From assembly GCA_043801895.1 (NCBI GenBank), contig JAZDLM010000036.1:1-11340 (forward strand): a DNA stretch of 11,340 nucleotides, given 5' to 3'. Of the stretch, positions 6,178 to 11,340 are shown in pieces (the first letter of the stretch is position 1; every line of letters begins with the position of its first letter). The position numbers were made by a program, and so were the translations under genes. The stretch comes from JAZDLM01 sp043801895 (GTDB lineage Bacteria; Patescibacteriota; Kazan-3B-28). Below the pieces are notes generated by a model. That model ran no database searches and was not told where the DNA came from. It saw nothing but the letters and a program-made list of their open reading frames with translations.

Positions 6178-6206
6178 ATGGTACCTCAAAATCAGCTCCC
6201 AGTCAA
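6178..6206 (-). promoter_or_regulatory. promoter of the secreted-protein gene
   Basis: On the minus strand TTGACT (6206-6201) is followed after 17 bases by TACCAT (6183-6178). This matches the sigma70 consensus at five of six and four of six positions. Transcription would start near 6171, leaving a leader of about 68 bases with the Shine-Dalgarno run near 6111-6122. Confidence 0.6.
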
Positions 6207-6240
6207 TACTTTTTAGGGGCTGGGGAGACCGTCCAGAGGC

Positions 6241-6269
6241 TTGTTTTCAGCTCCAAAATCAGATACAAT
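6241..6269 (+). promoter_or_regulatory. gyrB promoter
   Basis: TTGTTT (6241-6246) and TACAAT (6264-6269) are spaced by 17 bases and point towards gyrB, with a predicted start near 6276 and a leader of about 39 bases. The leader has no clear Shine-Dalgarno sequence before the ATG at 6315. The promoter is divergent from that of the minus-strand gene, with 34 bases between the two -35 boxes. Confidence 0.65.
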
Positions 6270-6314
6270 TAAGCCACGATTAGCTACCCCCGCGGGCAGG
6301 CTTCGTAGTGCAGA

Positions 6315-8354
6315 ATGGCCGAAGCAAAAAAGAAACAACCCGATAGCTATGGCGCCAAGGACATCCAGGTCTTAGAGGGTCTGGACCCTGTTCGCAAGCG
6401 CCCTGGCATGTACATCGGCTCGACCAGCGTCGAGGGCCTTCACCATTTAATTTGGGAAGTCGTTGATAACTCTATAGACGAGGCCATGGCAGGCTACGCC
6501 ACCACTGTCGAGGTGGTTTTACACAAAGATGGCAAGGTGACCGTAATCGATGACGGCCGCAGTATTCCAGTAGAAAAACATCCTCAGACCAAAAAATCTA
6601 CCCTAGAGACTGTGTTAACCACTTTGCATGCTGGCGGCAAGTTTGGCGGAGGCGGCTATAAAGTTTCCGGCGGTTTACACGGGGTCGGCGTATCAGTAGT
6701 GAACGCGCTGTCCGATTGGCTCCGCGCGGAAGTTACTCGCGACGGAAAAACCTACGCGCAGGAATATGTTCGAGGCAAAGCCAAAGGGCCGGTCAAAATT
6801 GTCGACAACAAGGCTACCGGCCACGGCACCAAAATCTCGTTTCACGCGGACAAAGAAATTTTTGCCGAAGACAATGAAAGTTATAACTGGAAAGCCGTTC
6901 TCGATCACCTTAAGCAACAAGCTTATCTCACCAAGGGCGTTAAAGTTAAGGCAACCGACGAGCGGACCGGTGAATCCCAACTTTTTTACTTTGAAGGCGG
7001 TGTCCAAGCTTACGTCCGTGATTTAAATCACAACAAAACTCCCGTTTTCGATCCACCGTTTTATGTCGATAAGGAACGCAACGGCGTTAATGTCGAAATC
7101 TCAATTCAATACACCGAGGATTTTAGCGAAATTCTTAAAGCTTTCGCTAACAATATTTACAATTCTGAGGGCGGCACACATGTGATCGGTTTTCGTACTG
7201 CTCTGACTCGCGTGTTGAATAACTATGGGAAAAAGGCGGGTTTAGTTAAGGATGCCAAAGACGCGCTAACCGGTGACGATGTTCGCGAGGGCCTTACCGC
7301 GGTGATCTCGGTGAAATTGGCGAATCCACAGTTCGAAGGGCAGACCAAAGCTAAGCTTGGCAATACCGAGGTCCGTACCGCGGTGGATTCAGTATTTTCC
7401 GATTACTTTTCGAATTATCTCGAAGAGCATCCCGGCGAGGCTCGGCGGATGATTAGTAAATCGATGCTGGCCGCCAAGGCTCGATTGGCTGCTCGCGCCG
7501 CGCGCGAGACGGTACTACGCAAGGGCGCGCTGGAGGGCTTGACCCTGCCGGGCAAACTGGCGGACTGCTCCGAGCGCGACCCGGCTAAGTGTGAAATTTA
7601 CATCGTGGAGGGGGATTCCGCCGGTGGCTCAGCCAAGGGCGGTCGCGACCGCGAGTTCCAAGCCATCCTGCCGCTGCGAGGCAAAATTTTGAATGTAGAA
7701 CGCGCCCGATTAGATAAAATGCTGGCGAATAACGAGATCAAGGCGTTAATCGTGGCGCTTGGCACGGGCATCGCGGACCAATTTGACGCTGACAAAATTC
7801 GCTATCATCGCGTTATCATCATGACCGATGCCGACGTCGACGGAGCTCACATCCGCACGCTGTTGCTCACTTTCTTTTATCGCCACATGGTAGCCATTAT
7901 CGAACGCGGTTATCTCTACATTGCTCAGCCGCCGTTGTATCAAGTGAAATGGGGCAAACAAACAAAATGGGCCTATTCCGATGAGGAGAAAGAAAGTATC
8001 GTGGCGACCATGATGAAAGAAAAACCGGAAACCGCCAAAGGGAAGAAAACCGCCGAGGAGGAGGTTCCGGAGGAACCAGTCGTTGAGATTGCAGCTGGCG
8101 AAGAGGCGGTCGAAGAGATTAAGACTACCGGTAAGGGTCCTGGTATCCAGCGCTACAAGGGTTTAGGAGAAATGAACCCTACTCAATTGTGGGAGACTAC
8201 AATGAACCCAGCCGATCGGATTCTACACCGAGTCACCATTGCTGATGCGGCCGAAGCCGATGGGATCTTCAACATGCTGATGGGCGACGAAGTGGAGCCG
8301 CGCAAGCGCTTTATCCAGACCCACGCCCAAAAAGTCCAGAACTTGGACGTCTAG
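6315..8354 (+). CDS. gyrB: DNA gyrase subunit B
   Basis: GyrB supplies the ATPase and part of the DNA-cleavage site of gyrase, which adds negative supercoils to DNA together with GyrA. The 679-residue protein has the GHKL ATPase domain: EVVDNSIDEA with Glu48 and Asn52, DDGRSIPV at 79-86, and GGKFGGGGYKVSGGLHGVG near 107-125. A transducer region follows (NPQFEGQTKAKLGN, about 337-350). The Toprim domain has EGDSAGG at 432-438 and the metal-binding DADVDG at 505-510. The GyrB tail has QRYKGLGEMNPTQLWETTM at 612-630 and GDEVEPRKRFI. Two oddities: the near-invariant GRGIP loop reads GRSIP (Ser83), and an acidic low-complexity insertion of about 40 residues (roughly 565-605) stands before QRYKGLGE. 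The GDEVEPRKRFI ending argues for GyrB rather than ParE. gyrA is not in the window. The gene has its own promoter and is probably cotranscribed with the next gene. Confidence 0.96.
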   Translation: MAEAKKKQPDSYGAKDIQVLEGLDPVRKRPGMYIGSTSVEGLHHLIWEVVDNSIDEAMAGYATTVEVVLHKDGKVTVIDDGRSIPVEKHPQTKKSTLETVLTTLHAGGKFGGGGYKVSGGLHGVGVSVVNALSDWLRAEVTRDGKTYAQEYVRGKAKGPVKIVDNKATGHGTKISFHADKEIFAEDNESYNWKAVLDHLKQQAYLTKGVKVKATDERTGESQLFYFEGGVQAYVRDLNHNKTPVFDPPFYVDKERNGVNVEISIQYTEDFSEILKAFANNIYNSEGGTHVIGFRTALTRVLNNYGKKAGLVKDAKDALTGDDVREGLTAVISVKLANPQFEGQTKAKLGNTEVRTAVDSVFSDYFSNYLEEHPGEARRMISKSMLAAKARLAARAARETVLRKGALEGLTLPGKLADCSERDPAKCEIYIVEGDSAGGSAKGGRDREFQAILPLRGKILNVERARLDKMLANNEIKALIVALGTGIADQFDADKIRYHRVIIMTDADVDGAHIRTLLLTFFYRHMVAIIERGYLYIAQPPLYQVKWGKQTKWAYSDEEKESIVATMMKEKPETAKGKKTAEEEVPEEPVVEIAAGEEAVEEIKTTGKGPGIQRYKGLGEMNPTQLWETTMNPADRILHRVTIADAAEADGIFNMLMGDEVEPRKRFIQTHAQKVQNLDV

Positions 8355-8392
8355 GCCTTAGAGTTCTTTAAAATCTGATCAATGGGGGCCGA

Positions 8393-9013
8393 ATGGACCT
8401 CTTGGTGTTTTTGTATCCAACCAAGAGCCATTGGTCTTGGTTGTTCAATGACTTTCGATTGATGGCTTGGCAGTCGGCCAATCGGGACCCGAATCGGCTT
8501 AGCCAAATTATCGACCAACGCTATCGCCAGAACGGATATCAGGTTATCTGGGCAAGCTTCTCGCTGAGCCATGAAACTTCGCAGATACCGGATCCTCGCA
8601 TTCTAGCGCCAGAACTGGGGATCCAAAACGGCGACAAAGTGATTGCGGTTGGTATTACAGAAGCCGATATGTTCAAGCGGAAACTCTATCCCGACCAATC
8701 CTTCATTGTCGAGCAGTTGAGACCCCCATCGGCGCGGGTTGTGGTGGGAGGGTTCTTAAATGGCGATTGCGTTGAGCGTCTTGCCGCTGAATTGCACCGT
8801 GTTGGCCGTCGAGTGATGGTAGATGAAGACATTACCGACCTATTCGTCGGCCGAAATCGGAGAGACCGCCCTATTCCGATCGATTGGTCCCCATGGGCTG
8901 GAGTCGACCGTCCTGATGAATACCGCGATCTGCCAGGAGAGCATCTAGACTTAGGCCGAGCCCATAGGTCGGATAAGCCGTGGCGGGTCCAGTGGCCAGC
9001 CCTATCCGCTTAG
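8393..9013 (+). CDS. hypothetical protein, gyrB-linked
   Basis: The 206-residue product is soluble, with no signal peptide or membrane segment, and I cannot name its family. Visible blocks are FLYPTKSHW at residues 6-14, YRQNGYQVIW at 44-53, a short strand DKVIAVGIT at 81-89, and ARVVVGGFLNGDCVERLAAELHRVG at 114-138, followed by VDEDITDLF at 143-151. The last part loosely recalls the cysteine-box half of the isochorismatase-like hydrolase fold (strand, glycines, CV, helix, strand, acidic residues). The usual N-terminal aspartate is not evident, so this is only a structural hint. The C-terminal 55 residues are rich in Arg, Asp, Pro and Trp and look like a tail. The start at 8393 has GGGGGCC five bases upstream. 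The gene follows gyrB by 38 bases without a visible promoter and is closed by a terminator, so the two form one unit. Confidence 0.75.
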   Translation: MDLLVFLYPTKSHWSWLFNDFRLMAWQSANRDPNRLSQIIDQRYRQNGYQVIWASFSLSHETSQIPDPRILAPELGIQNGDKVIAVGITEADMFKRKLYPDQSFIVEQLRPPSARVVVGGFLNGDCVERLAAELHRVGRRVMVDEDITDLFVGRNRRDRPIPIDWSPWAGVDRPDEYRDLPGEHLDLGRAHRSDKPWRVQWPALSA

Positions 9014-9042
9014 CCCCCAACTTCTGTTGAGGGGCTTTTTTT
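9012..9042 (+). terminator. intrinsic terminator of the gyrB unit
   Basis: AGCCCC (9012-9017) pairs with GGGGCT (9031-9036), and CAAC (9018-9021) with GTTG (9026-9029). One bulged A and a TTCT loop complete the stem, and a run of seven T (9036-9042) follows. The stem begins inside the TAG stop codon of the preceding gene, a sign of strong compaction. Confidence 0.9.
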
Positions 9043-9055
9043 GTAGTATCATGGT

Positions 9056-9110
9056 GGGGTAATCTTATGGGGGTGAGAACGGGGGAGCGAGGTTAGCTTT
9101 GGGTAATGGG
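9056..9110 (+). other. G-tract-rich leader upstream of alr
   Basis: Five G tracts (9056-9059, 9069-9073, 9081-9085, 9101-9103, 9108-9110) lie within 55 bases on the mRNA-sense strand before alr. The loops are 9, 7, 15 and 4 bases, so a G-quadruplex is possible but not of the strict short-loop type. No clear promoter was found in 9043-9129; GGAG at 9122-9125 serves as the ribosome binding site for alr. Confidence 0.4.
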
Positions 9111-9129
9111 TGAATAGTCGCGGAGTTTT

Positions 9130-10281
9130 ATGAGTACACAGTTGGCTTGGGTGACAGTTGATTTAAAGGCAATTGACCACAACATCAAGCAGTTTCGCCG
9201 ACTCCTAAAACCCAAAGTAAAAATCATGGCGGTTGTAAAGGCCAATGCCTACGGGCATGGGATGTTTGAGGTAGCGCGCCAGGCTATTAAATCCGGCGCC
9301 GATTACCTGGCGGTGGCTACTGCGGCCGAAGCACTTGAGTTGCGCAAACACGGCACCCTACACCATTTAGTAGTGTTGGGGGCGGTGGATAGAGAGGATC
9401 TCAAGGCGCTGATCCGAAATAAGATAGCCACTGTGGTATACAATGACGAGTCTTTTCGCGCGATCAACAAGATCGCTGACGTGATGAATCAGAAGGCGAT
9501 CGTGTATGTGAAAATCGACACTGGTCTCAACCGACTGGGTCTGGGGGCGACCAACGGCGAGGCGATTCGGATCATTAAAAAAATTGCTCACTATCCGCGA
9601 CGATTCCAACTGGAGGGGCTATATTCCCATTTGGCGAGCGTGGAAGAATTGAACAGGAGCTATACTAACGATCAGATCTTAGCGTTCGAGCGAATTGTTA
9701 AAAAAGCCCAAGATCTAGGGCTGAAAATCCCAGTAATATCGATTGCTGGCTCAGCGGCGGCTACCATGATGCCGGAGAGTTGGTTCACTTGCGTGCGGAT
9801 CGGGATCGAGATGTATGGCCTCTGGCCTTCGCGCGGGGTAGAGTTATGGTGCAAGCGCAGTAAAAAGACTCACAGCTTCAAGCTCAAGCCCGCGTTGAGT
9901 TATCGAACCCGGCTGATCCAAGTTAGAAAAATACCGGCAGGCATCTATGTGGGCTATGGCTGTAGTTTTCAAGCCCCTCACGCGATGACCATCGGGATAG
10001 TTCCGGTTGGTTACTCCGAAGGGCTGCCGCGACATCTCGGGAACATGGGTTTCGCATTATTGAAAGGAGCAGTGGTGCCGATGGTCGGTCGGATTTGCAT
10101 GAACATGACCCTCCTCGACACCAGTCGTCGCCCCCGCGCCAAAGTCGGCGACGAAGTAGTATTGATCGGCAAGAGCCATACCAAAGAGATCACCGCCACC
10201 GACATGGCCGATTGGGCCGGCACCATTAACTATGAAATTATCACTCGCATCCCGGCGCACATTCCTAGAATTTATAAATGA
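9130..10281 (+). CDS. alr: alanine racemase
   Basis: Alr is a pyridoxal phosphate (PLP) enzyme that interconverts L- and D-alanine and supplies D-alanine for peptidoglycan. The 383-residue protein shows the N-terminal TIM barrel, with the PLP lysine Lys37 in AVVKANAYGHG and substrate-region strands such as KIDTGLNRLGL (128-138) and GLYSHLASVEE (163-173). The C-terminal beta domain has the catalytic tyrosine Tyr276 in GYGCSF and the block PMVGRICMNM at 317-326. In that block the commonly seen RVCMD reads RICMN, a variation also known in other Alr proteins. YEIITRIPAHIPRIY is the typical ending. Length and all key residues fit an active enzyme. The ATG at 9130 has GGAG five bases upstream. The stop is TGA, showing that UGA is a stop codon here. 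The gene lies between the gyrB unit terminator and a palindromic repeat, so it may be transcribed alone. Confidence 0.95.
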   Translation: MSTQLAWVTVDLKAIDHNIKQFRRLLKPKVKIMAVVKANAYGHGMFEVARQAIKSGADYLAVATAAEALELRKHGTLHHLVVLGAVDREDLKALIRNKIATVVYNDESFRAINKIADVMNQKAIVYVKIDTGLNRLGLGATNGEAIRIIKKIAHYPRRFQLEGLYSHLASVEELNRSYTNDQILAFERIVKKAQDLGLKIPVISIAGSAAATMMPESWFTCVRIGIEMYGLWPSRGVELWCKRSKKTHSFKLKPALSYRTRLIQVRKIPAGIYVGYGCSFQAPHAMTIGIVPVGYSEGLPRHLGNMGFALLKGAVVPMVGRICMNMTLLDTSRRPRAKVGDEVVLIGKSHTKEITATDMADWAGTINYEIITRIPAHIPRIYK

Positions 10282-10287
10282 CGCATT

Positions 10288-10390
10288 GCGCATCATCCTG
10301 AGTGAATGCAATAAGTCGAAGGATCTAGAAATATCCTTAGATTCTTCGCGGAGCCTGCACTGAGCGGGGCGGATGCGCTCAGAATGACAG
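10288..10390. repeat. long imperfect palindromic repeat between alr and pyrG
   Basis: The outer arms TCATCCTGAGTG (10293-10304) and CGCTCAGAATGA (10376-10387) pair with one mismatch and one G-T. A competing outer pairing is GCGCATC (10288-10294) with GATGCGC (10372-10378). The inner arms CGAAGGATCTAG (10317-10328) and TTAGATTCTTCG (10337-10348) pair at all 12 positions with two G-T. The core words TCATCCTGAG and CGAAGGATCTAG belong to a repeat type I have seen widely in environmental bacterial genomes. It ends just before the pyrG ribosome binding site. Confidence 0.75.
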
Positions 10391-10396
10391 AGGAGA
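10391..10396 (+). promoter_or_regulatory. Shine-Dalgarno site of pyrG
   Basis: AGGAGA lies five bases before the ATG at 10402 and directly abuts the right end of the palindromic repeat. It fixes the pyrG start. No promoter is evident between alr and pyrG other than what the repeat itself might carry. Confidence 0.7.
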
Positions 10397-10401
10397 AACT
10401 T

Positions 10402-11340
10402 ATGAACGAAAAACAGATCAAATTCATTTTTGTCACCGGGGGAGTCTTGTCAGGTTTGGGAAAGGGGATTGCTGCCGCTTCGATCGGCAATATCCTGAAA
10501 GCACGCGGCTACAAAATTTTCATGCAAAAACTCGATCAATACATTAACTACGATGCGGGGACTTTAAACCCCGGCGAGCATGGTGAAGTGTTTGTGACCG
10601 ACGATGGCGCTGAAGCCGATCTTGACTTGGGACACTACGAAAGATTTATTGACGAGAGCTTGACCCAAAATTCTTCGATCATGACCGGCCGGATTTACAG
10701 CGATGTAATTAGTAAGGAGCGTCGCGGCGACTTTCTGGGCAAGACGGTGCAGGTTATCCCCCACCTTACCGACGAAGTAAAAGCAATCATTATCAACGGT
10801 GCCCGCCAAGCCGGGGCTGACATTGCCGTCGTGGAGGTTGGCGGGACGGTTGGCGACCACGAAGGTTTCCATTACCTCGAGGCGATTCGGCAGATGCGTA
10901 ACGAGCTGGGGGCGAACAATGTGATCTATTGCCACATAGTTTTCTTGCCCTATTTGGGGACCTCTAAAGAGGTTAAAACTCGCCCAGCGCAGTACAGCAT
11001 TCGAGAGTTGCAGGGTCTTGGGATTTCTCCGGATGTGATCTTTTGCCGGAGCGACCACCCTATTCCTAGGTCGGGACTAGATAAGATCGCCCGTGCCGCC
11101 AATTTGCCGATAGGGAACATTATTCCGCTAGAAACGGCAGAGACGGTTTATGAGGTACCGCTCACTTTCGAAAATTATGGCATTGGCCGAGTTATCGAAC
11201 AACGGCTGGGATTACCAGAACGCGAACCAAACCTTTCGGAGTGGCGCGAGTTGGTTGGCAAGATCAAGTCCGATAAACGCGAAGTTAATATTGGCATTGT
11301 TGCCAAATACACCACTATGGAAGATACCTACATTTGTGTA
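10402..11340 (+). CDS. pyrG: CTP synthase, 3' partial
   Basis: CTP synthase makes CTP from UTP, ATP and glutamine, the last step of pyrimidine nucleotide synthesis. The visible 313 residues cover the whole amidoligase domain and the first strand of the glutaminase domain (VNIGIVAKYTTMEDTYICV). Diagnostic blocks are FVTGGVLSGLGKG (phosphate-binding loop, 10-22), HGEVFVTDDGAEADLDLGHYERF (metal-binding acidic residues), GRIYSDVISKERRGDFLGKTVQVIPH, VEVGGTVGD, and PAQYSIRELQGLGISPDVIFCRS. The segment near residue 45 reads DQYINYDAGTLNPGEHGE where the common form is DPYxNVDPGTMxPxQHGE; this looks like a lineage variant rather than damage. The class I amidotransferase catalytic triad lies beyond the window. 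The start is set by AGGAGA five bases upstream. Confidence 0.96.
   Translation, partial: MNEKQIKFIFVTGGVLSGLGKGIAAASIGNILKARGYKIFMQKLDQYINYDAGTLNPGEHGEVFVTDDGAEADLDLGHYERFIDESLTQNSSIMTGRIYSDVISKERRGDFLGKTVQVIPHLTDEVKAIIINGARQAGADIAVVEVGGTVGDHEGFHYLEAIRQMRNELGANNVIYCHIVFLPYLGTSKEVKTRPAQYSIRELQGLGISPDVIFCRSDHPIPRSGLDKIARAANLPIGNIIPLETAETVYEVPLTFENYGIGRVIEQRLGLPEREPNLSEWRELVGKIKSDKREVNIGIVAKYTTMEDTYICV

Noticed and set aside
10279..10281. UGA recoded as glycine
   Set aside because: TGA ends alr exactly at the family's usual C-terminus (HIPRIYK), so it is read as a stop here.

Overview
The window reads as a chromosomal stretch of a small-genome bacterium of roughly 50% GC, most plausibly from the candidate phyla radiation (Patescibacteria). 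That placement is an inference. It rests on a four-helix membrane protein of a type I associate with these genomes, a shortened PheT, a CTP synthase substrate loop of a divergent type (DQYxNYDAG in place of DPYxNVDPG), and very tight packing of core genes. TGA ends the alr gene, so the SR1/Gracilibacteria code with UGA as glycine is excluded. I could not fix the lineage more closely.

Layout, left to right. Positions 1-896 hold the 3' part of a gene whose product follows the C-terminal half of a DinG/XPD-like helicase, but motifs III, V and VI look eroded. Positions 897-1365 have no protein gene; they carry a strong sigma70-type promoter followed by a highly structured, unidentified RNA candidate. 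Then come a small four-helix membrane protein that may be leaderless, pheS, a GIY-YIG endonuclease gene framed by mirror-image palindromes, and pheT. The two subunit genes of phenylalanyl-tRNA synthetase are thus split by what looks like a miniature mobile cassette. A converging minus-strand gene (5470-6102) with its own promoter and intrinsic terminator encodes a secreted, beta-rich protein of unknown function; sampled stretches of it are clearly more GC-rich than neighbouring genes.

From 6241 on, a divergent promoter starts gyrB, followed after 38 bases by an unidentified 206-residue protein gene. An intrinsic terminator overlapping its stop codon closes this unit. Then come alr (alanine racemase, cell wall) behind a G-rich leader, a second long palindromic intergenic repeat, and the 5' part of pyrG (CTP synthase), which runs off the window.

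The recognised genes serve core functions: charging of tRNA-Phe, DNA supercoiling, D-alanine supply and CTP synthesis. The unusual material lies between them: the structured RNA candidate, the palindrome-framed GIY-YIG gene, the GC-rich secreted-protein gene, the unknown gyrB partner, and the degenerate helicase remnant. No CRISPR array, tRNA, rRNA or classical insertion sequence was seen.
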